DNA of 39,809 nucleotides, from positions 1-39,809 of the forward strand of contig DASREL010000006.1 in the NCBI GenBank assembly GCA_035652075.1, in the 5' to 3' direction. Both the position numbers and the translations under genes were made by a program. Each line of letters starts with the position of its first letter. The stretch's first letter is position 1. Below, one piece after another: positions 17,101 to 24,305 of the stretch. The notes under the pieces are model-generated. The model did not search any database, had not been told where the DNA came from, and saw only the letters and a program-made list of their open reading frames with translations. This DNA comes from Gp6-AA45 sp035652075. GTDB lineage: Bacteria; Acidobacteriota; Vicinamibacteria; Vicinamibacterales; CAVVIG01.

Positions 17101-17336
17101 GCCATCATGTTGCGCACGGCGGTTGCGCGCGTGATCACGCCGGGCGGTGGATGGATTCGGCCCACGTGAATTACCAGCAGCTGGAACTGCGGGAACACGT
17201 TGAAGAGGATGAGCAGGCATGGCGTCAGAATGAAGGCGATGACGCCGATGATCGCCTGTCGCATCTGGACGTCCGACGTCACGGTTTCGCTGGTGAAGAA
17301 TTGCGCGAAGAACGTGCGGAACAGATGCTTATTCAT
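14151..17336 (-). CDS. ABC-2-like permease fused to PQQ-like beta-propeller
   Basis: 1061 residues. Residues 1-~545 are a polytopic ABC-exporter permease, paralogous to the N-terminal half of the preceding gene (shared FFTSETVTSDVQMRQAI, FDRRDAMVLGPLP, AIGLRA.FYVPSELP, FLPFTRAY.PGHA.LK.RWPLY). Residues 549-570 (GGAAVMVLACTTIASAQ) look like a signal peptide or TM helix. Residues ~571-1061 are a PQQ-like propeller (LTSQYDNARTGATTIE, YIATEHDSVYAFDAG, GWVMAYDARTLKQTAVLNV, YIYVVTGNGKF, GTYSTPAYWNGHVF), normally a secreted single-domain protein. The frame is unbroken. ATG 17336 overlaps the preceding stop by 8 bases. Separate translation of the propeller from TTG 15692 cannot be excluded. Confidence 0.85.
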   Translation of the reverse strand: MNKHLFRTFFAQFFTSETVTSDVQMRQAIIGVIAFILTPCLLILFNVFPQFQLLVIHVGRIHPPPGVITRATAVRNMMADDMTEWILSVLVGYSMITIGLLTVFAWDALSFDRRDAMVLGPLPLRSSDVILAKLAALAVFLVGSAVALNLLNASLFGLETADQLGLSTAVAHFISCLVVTIAAATLVFATIVTLRNTIAIVGGPRLATTLGAVLQFLFVVALLLLVVAVFASPVHRGRVVVPDTNSPPLTWFTAAFEVLRRSDRGAWATTHDVARGMFVLVPLSIVAAIATSVVAFRRQMQLALTPVARPGVLGRARLTCAMARLLGAGDRRAHAMSDFVITTIVRSRAVQAPIAINAAIGFTMIVIALSRERGDATTTMMAAPLMIGFWTAIGLRAAFYVPSELPSAWTFHAHAPAAFASYARGVRASIVALLAPLAAIAAYAAGGWRHAVLVAVSIAALADILVLTIDFLPFTRAYEPGHARLKSRWPLYLLGAVAFAFGTLRLPVWFATAVLVALELSIAYATRGWSLQPDEDAVSDAFSVTTLDLTRAFGGAAVMVLACTTIASAQVLTSQYDNARTGATTIEKVLTPANVNVRQFGKVFSYAVDGDVYAQPLFVPGVEIPGKGRHDVVYIATEHDSVYAFDAGNQPAAPLWHVSFLSSKAATLTPADVNCPFINPEIGITTTPVIDRDTGTLYVLARTKESTGALMGARFAQKLHALAITTGAEKFGGPVEIQSPGFDPLRELSRAALLLSQRQVFLTWGSSCDVKPYTGWVMAYDARTLKQTAVLNVAPGAGESGIWQSDMGPAADDRGYIYVVTGNGKFTVGAGGHDFGDSVLKLQLKPQLQTRRSTLSVVDHFTPPNQAHLNERDLDLGAGGPLLIDGSGAHPRLLIVGGKEPHISVLDRGLLEGGALQSLSVKGGTYSTPAYWNGHVFALASNDSVRDYRVANGQLTTAATSGPTFLNPGAAPVISSNGTRDGIVWVVATHVWNDFRSDKPAILYAFEAANIANELYNSGQNFARDRAGRSLRFVIPTVANGRVYVGTRKQVDVYGPIPSPK
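17250..17300 (-). repeat. 51-base block identical to 21106-21156
   Basis: Direct repeat, identical base for base to 21106-21156. It encodes the shared FFTSETVTSDVQMRQAI segment near the start of both ABC-2-like permeases. Flanking sequence diverges quickly, so this is a relic of tandem duplication kept alike by selection or gene conversion. Confidence 0.9.
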
Positions 17337-20300
17337 GGCGTAGCGCGGCAGTGGGCTCGAGGCGCGCCGCGCGACGTGCCGGCACGAACGCGGACAGCAG
17401 GACGACTGCCACGAGGACGAGCGTGATCGCGACGAGCGTGGCCGGATCGTGTGGGCTCGTGCCCGCGAGCATCGACTGGACGAACCCGCCGACGCCGAGC
17501 GCGGCGCCGAGGCCGAGCGCCGTTCCGACAAGGAGCGCAGGAACGGTTCGCCTCACGAACAGCCACGTCACCGTCGACGCGCGCGCCCCGAGCGCGATCC
17601 GGATCCCGATTTCGCGCGTGCGCTGCGTGACCGAGTACGCGGTGATCGCATGCAACCCGATCGCCGCAAGCATCAGCGCGATCGCCGCCGACGAGCTGAA
17701 CATCGTCGCGAAGGCCTCGTTCGCGAAGCGCGTGCCGGCGAGCAGCTGGTCCAGCGACATCACGTTCGTCACGGTCAGCTCGGCGTCGATCGACGTCAAC
17801 GCGTGACGAACGGTGGGCATGATCGAGGCGCCCGGCCGCGCGGCACGTGCCATGATGATCATGGTGCTGGTCGGATTCCAGCGGTACGGGACGTAGACGA
17901 CCGGGTCGAAGTCCTGCGCGTAGTGCTGTCGGATCGTCGGCGCGACGCCGACGATCGTCAGCCACGTCGCATCGCGCGCCGATGGAGCCTGTGGGTTGAG
18001 CAGCTTGATGCGCCGCCCAATTGGATCCTGCGTCGAAAAGTACATCGCCGCGAACCGTTCGTTGACGATCGCGGTCGCGTGCCCAGGTGCGCCATCGTCG
18101 TTCATGAACGGCCGACCACGACGCATCGACAACCGGAGCGTGTCGAAGTAATGCGGCCCGATGATCACGTAGGACGCCGACGCGGGTGCACTGCGAGCGG
18201 TGTCGTCTTCGAAGTTGAGGACCCGAAGCGGGGCGGTAAAGAACGGAGAAAGCGACGCGACCGTCGCAGCTTCGATGTCGCCCGATGCCATCATCCGATC
18301 CTCGAGCGTTCGATACACCTTGATTTGTTGATCCGCTGTCTTGTACCGGTCGGTCGGCAAGTCGATGCCGGTAAATGCGACATCGGAGGTGTCCACGATC
18401 GCGTCGGCACGAAAGATGTTGGTCAGCGTACGCGCGAGCAGGCCGGCGCCAGCAAGAAGCGCGAGCGTCAGCGTGAACTCCACGGTCAGGAGCGCGTTCG
18501 TCCAGATGCGCGAGCGGCCGGCGCCCGCGTGTCGCGACGTCGTCACCGCCGGCGCGATGCCGAAGCCCACCGCGCAAAGCGCCGTTACGGCCGCGAGGTA
18601 CAGCACGACCTGACGATCGATCGTGAAGTCGTACCAGTAGGGCCAATTGGCGATCGGCATCGACCAGCGCCACCAGCGAACGCCCGCAATCGCCACGAGC
18701 AGCCCAGCCGCTCCGGCGACAGCGGCCATCACCGTGTGTTCGACGAGGAGTTGGCGGATCAATTGCCATCGCGTGGCGCCGAGCGATCGCCGAATGTCCA
18801 TTTCGCGCGTGCGCCGCGCTCCGCGCGCGAGCAGCAGGTTGGCGACGTTCGCGCAGCCGATCACCAGCACGAACGTCACCGCGAGCAGCATCGCGGTCCA
18901 CGGATTGGCGATCGTGAAGCCTTCGATGAATGGCCGGACGGCTGGTCGCAGCGTCTCGTCGCCCATCGCGGCGAATTCGGCCCGCGCTTGCCCGATCGAC
19001 GCGGCGTCGCGCAGCCGGCCGACAACCTGCAACGTGCGCGCATCGCGTGGTTCGTCGACCAGACCGGGCGCGGTCATGAGCGGCATCCAGAAATCGTGGA
19101 CGACTGGAAACCGCATGTTCGGTCGCATCACGCCGACGACGGTGACATCGACGCCATTGGCGCGGACCGTCTTGCCGACGATATCGGGGTCGCTGTTGTA
19201 TCGGGCCTTCCATAGTCGATTGCCAAGGATCGCGACCGGGATCGCACCTTGACGATCGTCGCTCTGCAGGAAGTCTCGTCCCAGGACGGGCCGCTCGCCG
19301 ATCAGATGAAACGTATCTGCCGAGATGTACGCGCCCGTGGCCGTTTCGGTACCGGCCCCGCTGTCCGTCAGGTGCACCGACGCGGCCCGATACGCAATCA
19401 GTTCTGACACCGTCCGTGCCCGCGCCTGCCATTCCACGAAATCGAGGTAGGACGCCCCAAGGGGACGGCCGGCGCGATCGACCGTCGTCACGACGATGGC
19501 GCGATCAGAGTCGACGACGCGGCTTCGTCCGTCCATCGTGCTGACGATCGTGAAGAGCGTCACGTTCGCCCCGATCGCCAATGCCATCGTCAAGACCACG
19601 ATGGAGGCGACGGACGGTTCCCGACGAAGCAGTCGCAGCGCATACCGCACGTCGGAAGTCGCGCCCTGCATAACAGGAGGTGCTGGCGGCGAACTCGGCT
19701 GCGGCGACGGAACAATGTCCGTGGTCGCGACGCCGATCAGATCCAGCGACGTGACGACGCTGTCCTCGGTCGCCTCGAGAATCGAGGGTTCGATCGACCA
19801 ACGTTGCGCCACCCGAACGACCGCGATCTCGAGCGCGACAATCAGCGCGACGATCGCCGACAGCGGCAACATCGGCAGGCCGCCGCTGAAAACGAATCCG
19901 CCGACGGCATACAGCGGCCACCGTGTCTTCAGCTTCGCGTGGCCGGGACGATATGCGCGCGTGAACGGCAGAAAGCGGATCGTCAACACGATGGCGTCCG
20001 CCAACGCCGCGATGAGGAGCACGGCGCGACCTGCGCCGGTCCATCCACTCACCAGAAATGCGGCGACTGCCGTCAGCGGGGCGATGAAGCCGAAGATCGC
20101 CGCTCGGACGCCTCGCGCATATTGCAGAAACGCGTTCGGCGCGTGCGCCACGAAGGCCCACGCGGCGGGCAATTCACTCGGAACGTAGAACGACGCGCGC
20201 AGGCCGATGGCGACCCAATACGCCACCATCAACGGTGCGGCCACGGTCAGTGTCAACGTGTCGGTGTGTTGCCGCGCAAGGCTGATGACGACACACGCGA

Positions 20301-21189
20301 TGCCAACCGCGGCGTTCATCGCAATCGGGGTCTGGTGAACACGGTTTCGCGCAACTGTCGTCAGCACGAAGCCGGACATCGCTCGCGCGATGCCGTCGCG
20401 GCCGCAGACCATGGCCGCAATCCATCGGCCGAGCCGCGCGTGTCCGAGTGGTCCAGGAGTCGACGACGGCGTCAGCGCCCGGCGCATCTGCTGGCGAAAC
20501 GTGGCAATCGACACGACGATCGCGGCCAACAACGACACCAGCGCGAGTGCCGGATTGACGTGGATGTGCGGCAACTGTTCGTGTCGGTGCCCGGACAGGA
20601 AGACGGTGATCAGCAGTTGCAGCAGCGCGACGGCGAGAACCAACTGCACCAGGGATCCGATCATCATGGCGAACCGCTCTCCGCCAAGCATCACGACAAC
20701 CGCCCGCAGGAACACGATCGACGAGAAGACCAGAACGGCGCCGGCTGTTGTCGCGAGCAGGCAGCTGAAGAAGCTGACGGCGAATGTCTGCCATCCAGAA
20801 CGATCGGCGGTTTGCAAGGCGAACAAGATCGAGTTGAGCGTGCAGATGGCGAACGCGGTTCCAAACAGCAGAGCCCCGACCGCGGCAAGCTTCGCTGTCA
20901 CCATCGTCCGGCCGCGGATCGGCAAGGGACCGAGCACCATCGCGTCGCGCCGATCGAACGTGAGGGCGTCCCATGCGTACACCGCAACCAGTCCGACGGT
21001 GATCATCGAGTACGCGATAAGCGCCGTCAGCTTCGCGGCGCCTGCGGTGCGGCTGAAGGGAAACAGCACAAGGCACGGCGTGATGATGAACGCGATCAGC
21101 CCTGAGATCGCCTGTCGCATCTGGACGTCCGACGTCACGGTTTCGCTGGTGAAGAACTGCGCGAGAAATGCGCGAAAGAGAATCTTCAC
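17329..21189 (-). CDS. ABC-2-like permease fused to ADOP permease
   Basis: 1286 residues. Residues 1-~484 are the ABC-2-like exporter permease (VKILFRAFLAQFFTSE, FDRRDAMVLGPLPIRG, LRASFYVPSELPAAWAF). Residues ~485-506 are a Pro-rich linker (PSPQPSSPPAPP). Residues ~507-1286 are a full ADOP core: DVRYALRLLRREPSVASIVV TM1, MacB-like domain (PVAILGNRLWKARYNSD, GVMRPNMRFP), FtsX helices (GCANVANLLLARGARRTREMDIR), second periplasmic domain (TAIVNERFAAMYF) and terminal FtsX unit ending FVPARRAARLEPTAALRHE. GTG 21189 overlaps the ATPase stop (GTGA), so it is the direct partner of that ATPase. ADOP proteins normally have only a short soluble prefix. The internal ATG at 19671 has no Shine-Dalgarno, which favours one polypeptide. 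Confidence 0.88.
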   Translation of the reverse strand: MKILFRAFLAQFFTSETVTSDVQMRQAISGLIAFIITPCLVLFPFSRTAGAAKLTALIAYSMITVGLVAVYAWDALTFDRRDAMVLGPLPIRGRTMVTAKLAAVGALLFGTAFAICTLNSILFALQTADRSGWQTFAVSFFSCLLATTAGAVLVFSSIVFLRAVVVMLGGERFAMMIGSLVQLVLAVALLQLLITVFLSGHRHEQLPHIHVNPALALVSLLAAIVVSIATFRQQMRRALTPSSTPGPLGHARLGRWIAAMVCGRDGIARAMSGFVLTTVARNRVHQTPIAMNAAVGIACVVISLARQHTDTLTLTVAAPLMVAYWVAIGLRASFYVPSELPAAWAFVAHAPNAFLQYARGVRAAIFGFIAPLTAVAAFLVSGWTGAGRAVLLIAALADAIVLTIRFLPFTRAYRPGHAKLKTRWPLYAVGGFVFSGGLPMLPLSAIVALIVALEIAVVRVAQRWSIEPSILEATEDSVVTSLDLIGVATTDIVPSPQPSSPPAPPVMQGATSDVRYALRLLRREPSVASIVVLTMALAIGANVTLFTIVSTMDGRSRVVDSDRAIVVTTVDRAGRPLGASYLDFVEWQARARTVSELIAYRAASVHLTDSGAGTETATGAYISADTFHLIGERPVLGRDFLQSDDRQGAIPVAILGNRLWKARYNSDPDIVGKTVRANGVDVTVVGVMRPNMRFPVVHDFWMPLMTAPGLVDEPRDARTLQVVGRLRDAASIGQARAEFAAMGDETLRPAVRPFIEGFTIANPWTAMLLAVTFVLVIGCANVANLLLARGARRTREMDIRRSLGATRWQLIRQLLVEHTVMAAVAGAAGLLVAIAGVRWWRWSMPIANWPYWYDFTIDRQVVLYLAAVTALCAVGFGIAPAVTTSRHAGAGRSRIWTNALLTVEFTLTLALLAGAGLLARTLTNIFRADAIVDTSDVAFTGIDLPTDRYKTADQQIKVYRTLEDRMMASGDIEAATVASLSPFFTAPLRVLNFEDDTARSAPASASYVIIGPHYFDTLRLSMRRGRPFMNDDGAPGHATAIVNERFAAMYFSTQDPIGRRIKLLNPQAPSARDATWLTIVGVAPTIRQHYAQDFDPVVYVPYRWNPTSTMIIMARAARPGASIMPTVRHALTSIDAELTVTNVMSLDQLLAGTRFANEAFATMFSSSAAIALMLAAIGLHAITAYSVTQRTREIGIRIALGARASTVTWLFVRRTVPALLVGTALGLGAALGVGGFVQSMLAGTSPHDPATLVAITLVLVAVVLLSAFVPARRAARLEPTAALRHE
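21106..21156 (-). repeat. 51-base block identical to 17250-17300
   Basis: The second copy of the direct repeat, in the ABC-2-like domain of the ADOP-fusion gene. The two copies lie 3.86 kb apart, about one gene length, and could support homologous deletion of everything between them. Confidence 0.9.
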
Positions 21190-21950
21190 GCGCGCATCGC
21201 CTCGATCAGGCCGCGCGAGCGTTCGTCCACGTTCTCTTCTTGGACGAGGCTCGCGAAGACGGCGTCGAGCGACGGAAGCTGCAAGGTCGATCGCAGATTC
21301 GCGACCGAGTCGTGACCGACGATGCGGCCGTCTTTGAGAATGACGACGCGCGAACAGACCTGTTCGACGACTTCGAGGACGTGCGAACTGAAGATGACGA
21401 TCTTGCCGTCCTCGGCGATGGCGCGGACGAACGACTTCAGAATCCGCGCCGCGCTGACATCGAGCCCCGAGAACGGTTCGTCGAGGACGACGATCCGCGG
21501 ATTGTGGAGCACCGCGGCCGAGATGAGGATCTTCTGCCGCATGCCTTTCGAATACGACGACAGCGTTTGATAGCGATCGTCGTAGATGTCGAGCAGCTGC
21601 ATGAAGCGGTCGATCTTCGCGTCGAGTGCGGCGTCCTCGATCCCGCGCAAGCGGCCGACGAGACGCAAATACTCGGGACCGGTGAGATACGAGTAGAGGT
21701 GCGGTTCCTCCGGCACGTACCCGATCTGCGCTTTGTACTTCGGCAGGTCGGCGAAGATGTCGACGCCGTCGAGCGTCGCCCGCCCGCCGGTAGGACGGAG
21801 CAGTCCGGTGAGGATCTTCACCGTCGTGCTCTTCCCGCTGCCGTTGGGGCCCAGCAGGCCGAGCACTTCGCCGGGACGCACGTCGAAGGACACGTCGCGG
21901 ACGGCGGTGAGCGCCCCGTACTGCTTCGTCAACCGGTCCGTGACGATCAT
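21186..21950 (-). CDS. ABC transporter ATP-binding protein
   Basis: 254 residues, one nucleotide-binding domain. Walker A is GPNGSGKST, the Q-loop lies in IGYVPEEPHLY, the signature is a variant LSSYSKGMRQK instead of LSGGQ, Walker B is IVVLDEPFSGLD and the H-loop is SSHVLEVVEQ. The YSKGM signature is typical of ATPases serving ABC-2 exporters. The tail (LQLPSLDAVFASLVQEENVDERSRGL) is the usual short extension. It is the first gene of a block with two ABC-2-like fusion permeases (GTGA overlap with the first), so it probably energises both, giving a heterodimeric exporter. ATG 21950 is chosen because MIVTDRLTKQYG is the canonical N-terminus. Confidence 0.96.
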   Translation of the reverse strand: MIVTDRLTKQYGALTAVRDVSFDVRPGEVLGLLGPNGSGKSTTVKILTGLLRPTGGRATLDGVDIFADLPKYKAQIGYVPEEPHLYSYLTGPEYLRLVGRLRGIEDAALDAKIDRFMQLLDIYDDRYQTLSSYSKGMRQKILISAAVLHNPRIVVLDEPFSGLDVSAARILKSFVRAIAEDGKIVIFSSHVLEVVEQVCSRVVILKDGRIVGHDSVANLRSTLQLPSLDAVFASLVQEENVDERSRGLIEAMRA

Positions 21951-22011
21951 CGTCGTATTGGACACCGGATATATGATTTGGGCTCCCACGACCCGCCAAG
22001 GAGGAAGATCG
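21951..22011. promoter_or_regulatory. divergent region, ABC block / dinB
   Basis: 61 bases between ATG 21950 (minus) and ATG 22012 (plus). The plus strand carries TATGAT at 21972-21977 and AAGGAGG at 21998-22004, 7 bases before the DinB ATG. The AT-rich core also gives ATATATC on the minus strand for the ABC operon. No -35 was recognised. Confidence 0.4.
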
Positions 22012-22518
22012 ATGTCGATGACTGCCGCGATCCTGCAAGAAGTCGAAACAGAAGCGAAAACGACGCGCCGCGTGCTCGAACGCGTGCCGCAAGACAAGCT
22101 GACCTGGAAGCCTCACCCGAAATCGATGTCGCTCGGCTATCTGGCGTTCCACATCGCCGGCAGCCCTGGTGTGATCGCGGGCTGGGCAGCCGATGGCGTC
22201 ACCGAATTCAAAGGCGAGAAGGTGCCGGATCCGACGAGCGTTCAGGAGATCCTCGACGCGCACGACAAAAGCATGCAGACCGTCAAGGCGACGCTCGGCA
22301 AGCTCGGCGATGAAGGATTGATGAAGGGGTGGGAAGCGAAGATGAACGGCGCGACGATGATGTCGATGCCGCGCGCCGCGCTGGTCCGCGCGATCCTGCT
22401 CAACCACTGGTATCACCATCGCGGACAGTTATCGGTATACCTGCGGTTGCTCGACGTGCCGGTCCCGTCCATATACGGACCGAGCGCGGACGAAAATCCG
22501 TGGGCCGCTCGCGTCTGA
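22012..22518 (+). CDS. DinB/YfiT-like four-helix protein
   Basis: 168 residues. The DinB-fold metal triad pattern is partly seen: a first His in SLGYLAFHIAGSPG (residue ~49) and the C-terminal pair in LLNHWYHHRGQLSVYLRLL (about 130-140), which matches the usual H...HxxxH arrangement. The N-terminal helix (LQEVETEAKTTRRVLERVPQDKLTWKPHPKSM) is the standard DinB opening. Proteins of this group include nickel/zinc-dependent thiol transferases (bacillithiol or mycothiol dependent) and many of unknown function. The start is firmly set by AAGGAGG 7 bases before ATG 22012. It is monocistronic; a repeat element follows 12 bases after its stop. Confidence 0.93.
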   Translation: MSMTAAILQEVETEAKTTRRVLERVPQDKLTWKPHPKSMSLGYLAFHIAGSPGVIAGWAADGVTEFKGEKVPDPTSVQEILDAHDKSMQTVKATLGKLGDEGLMKGWEAKMNGATMMSMPRAALVRAILLNHWYHHRGQLSVYLRLLDVPVPSIYGPSADENPWAARV

Positions 22519-22529
22519 AGTCCTGACAC

Positions 22530-22609
22530 GGCAGATGACACATGGCAGATGGCAGATGGCACACGGCAGATGGGTAGACGTGCCGTTTGTCTTCTGCCAT
22601 GTGTCATCG
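22530..22609. repeat. heptad-repeat dyad element
   Basis: Six tandem 7-base units run from 22530 to 22571: GGCAGAT, GACACAT, GGCAGAT, GGCAGAT, GGCACAC, GGCAGAT. After about 10 bases the same kind of units recur inverted: read on the minus strand, 22607-22580 gives GACACAT, GGCAGAA, GACAAAC, GGCACGT. A 16-base perfect inverted pair (22534-22549 with 22593-22608) is the core. It could fold as a long hairpin after dinB. The right arm lies inside the next coding region. It is not a CRISPR array: there are no spacers. Confidence 0.85.
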
Positions 22610-24072
22610 CCTGCGTCGTCGTCGCGCTAGGGTGGTTCTTCAACACGCGCGTTGCCGGCGGGTCAGATTCTTACGGATACGTCAGCCAGGCGGATCTTTG
22701 GCTGCACGGCCTTCCGATCGTCGATCAATCGTTCGTGTCGCGCGCGCCGTGGCCGCTTGCGGCCGAAACCTTCAGCCCACTCGGATATCGACCTGACGCG
22801 ACCGGCACGGCGCTGGTTCCGATCTACTCGCCCGGCCTACCGATGTTGATGGCGACGGCGAAAACCATCGCCGGCATGTGCGGCGTGTTTGCGATTGTGC
22901 CGATCGCGGGCGGCGTCCTCGTCCTCGCGACCTACTGGATCGGCCGGCAACTCGTCGGTCCGCTCGTCGGCCTCGCGTCGGCGTGGATCGTGGCGACGAG
23001 TCCGACGTTTTTGTACATGGTCGTGCAGCCGATGAGCGATGTGCCCGCGGCTGCCGCGTGGGCAGTGGCGATCGGCGGTGTGATCGCCGGCACGACCGCG
23101 CTGGCGGCGCTGTCTGGCGTTGCCGCGGCGATCGCGATCCTGATTCGGCCGAATCTCGTCCTGATTGCCGCAGTGCTGTTCATACGGGCGTGGACGCGAC
23201 GCGGGCTGTCGGCGGTCGCTTTCGCCGTTCCGGTCGCCCTTGCGGTAGTGGTGACCGCCGCCATCAACAACCGGCTGCACGGATCGCCGCTGTCGTCCGG
23301 GTACGACTTGACCGGCGGTTTCGCGTGGTCGTACATCCTGCCAAACCTTCGCAACTACGGAACGTGGCTGCTCGGTGCTGAAACGCCGCTCGCAGCGGCG
23401 GGGCTCGCGTATGTCGCGTTCGTGTCGCCCGTGATGGCCGTCATCGCTGCGGTCGTGTGGCTGTCGTATCTCGTGTACTTTCCCTGGGACGCGTGGTGGT
23501 ATCTGCGTTTCTTGCTGCCGGCCTGGCCCGCGATGGCGATCGGCACTGCCGCGTTGATGCGGCGCGCGAATCACGTCGGCGCGATCGTGATCGTCGCGCT
23601 GGGCGTGGTCGGGGTCTGGCAAGCGATCCATCGCGGCGCGTTTGCGATCGCGAGCGAGGAATCACGGTACGTCGAAGTCGCGCGCGTCGTCGAATCGTCG
23701 ACGCCGATGAATGCTGTCGTCATCTCGGCGCAACACAGCGGGGCGCTGCGCTTCTATGCCGGACGGATGACGCTGCGATGGGAGATGTTCGATCCAGCCT
23801 GGCTCGATCGCGCGGTCACATGGCTCGCGGCGAACGGGCATCATCCGTTCATCGTGCTCGACGACGCGGAGGTGATCGCGTTTCGCGAACGGTTTGCGCA
23901 GGCGAGCGCCGTCGGCAAGCTCGATTGGGAGCCCTCGGTGACGTTCCGTGCGGGCACGATCGCCTTCTACGATGCGCTCGCGCGTGATCGCCGCGATGTG
24001 CCGATCGCGCAGCCGTCGATCCGCGCGATGCGAGAGTGCGTCCCGCCGCGACTGTGGCCGGTGTTTCGGTGA
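22570..24072 (+). CDS. GT-C type polytopic membrane protein
   Basis: 500 residues from ATG 22570 (507 from ATG 22549). The first TM (AVCLLPCVIACVVVALGWFF) is followed by the lumenal motif AGGSDSYGYVSQADLW, where the Asp-Ser-Tyr loop fits the catalytic acidic site of GT-C glycosyltransferases. About nine further TM helices follow (VQPMSDVPAAAAWAVAIGG, LIRPNLVLIAAVLFI, VWLSYLVYFPWDAWWYLRFLLPAWPA) and a soluble C-terminal ~120 residues (NAVVISAQHSGALRFYAGRMTLRW). It is probably a polyprenyl-phosphate-dependent transferase or a relative lacking activity. Both start codons lie within the heptad repeat, whose right arm encodes part of TM1. No Shine-Dalgarno precedes either. Confidence 0.8.
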   Translation: MGRRAVCLLPCVIACVVVALGWFFNTRVAGGSDSYGYVSQADLWLHGLPIVDQSFVSRAPWPLAAETFSPLGYRPDATGTALVPIYSPGLPMLMATAKTIAGMCGVFAIVPIAGGVLVLATYWIGRQLVGPLVGLASAWIVATSPTFLYMVVQPMSDVPAAAAWAVAIGGVIAGTTALAALSGVAAAIAILIRPNLVLIAAVLFIRAWTRRGLSAVAFAVPVALAVVVTAAINNRLHGSPLSSGYDLTGGFAWSYILPNLRNYGTWLLGAETPLAAAGLAYVAFVSPVMAVIAAVVWLSYLVYFPWDAWWYLRFLLPAWPAMAIGTAALMRRANHVGAIVIVALGVVGVWQAIHRGAFAIASEESRYVEVARVVESSTPMNAVVISAQHSGALRFYAGRMTLRWEMFDPAWLDRAVTWLAANGHHPFIVLDDAEVIAFRERFAQASAVGKLDWEPSVTFRAGTIAFYDALARDRRDVPIAQPSIRAMRECVPPRLWPVFR

Positions 24073-24083
24073 ACCGTGACGGA

Positions 24084-24305
24084 TCAGCTGTGAGAGGACG
24101 AGGACTGCAGCGAGGAATCGTACGTGGCGCGCCACTGCTTGCCTTCATCCATCGCAACAATTGCGCTGCCGTAGCGTTCGCTGCGGAGCGTTCTCTCGCC
24201 CCTGACGACGCGGAGTTCCCAATTTTCTGTGCGTGCGTCTTTCAGCAGCAAACAGTGCGTGCCATCCGGCAACTGCCACAGTCGTGCGAGCGGTATTTCA
24301 CCCAT
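24084..24305 (-). CDS. small conserved-looking protein coupled to the MBL-rhodanese gene
   Basis: 73 residues, soluble, family not recognised. The sequence is coding-like: PLARLWQLPDGTHCLLLKDARTENWELRVVRGE, then LRSERYGSAIVAMDEGKQWRATYDSS, and a Ser-rich end. ATG 24305 lies inside the last codons of the upstream gene and overlaps its stop by 8 bases (ATG GGT GA), a classic coupling junction, which argues strongly that it is translated. Its job may be linked to the sulfur-handling enzyme. Longer in-frame starts exist but lie inside the upstream gene. Confidence 0.65.
   Translation of the reverse strand: MGEIPLARLWQLPDGTHCLLLKDARTENWELRVVRGERTLRSERYGSAIVAMDEGKQWRATYDSSLQSSSSHS

Noticed and set aside
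15031..17220. A 729-codon alternative frame inside the ABC-2/PQQ gene.
   Set aside because: Its composition is extremely Arg-rich with no domain; it shadows the correct frame that matches the paralogue.
19669..19671. Internal ATG as a separate start for the ADOP half.
   Set aside because: The bases before it read CACCTCCTGTT, the complement of a Shine-Dalgarno rather than one, and a Pro-rich linker joins the halves; kept only as an alternative.
21190..22419. Long minus-strand open frame extending the ADOP fusion upstream past the ATPase.
   Set aside because: It is a high-GC shadow of the ATPase and DinB genes; the GTGA junction at 21189 gives a natural start aligned with the paralogue's N-terminus.
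22530..22571. Heptad units considered as a CRISPR array.
   Set aside because: The units are 7 bases, directly abutting, with no spacers and no cas genes.
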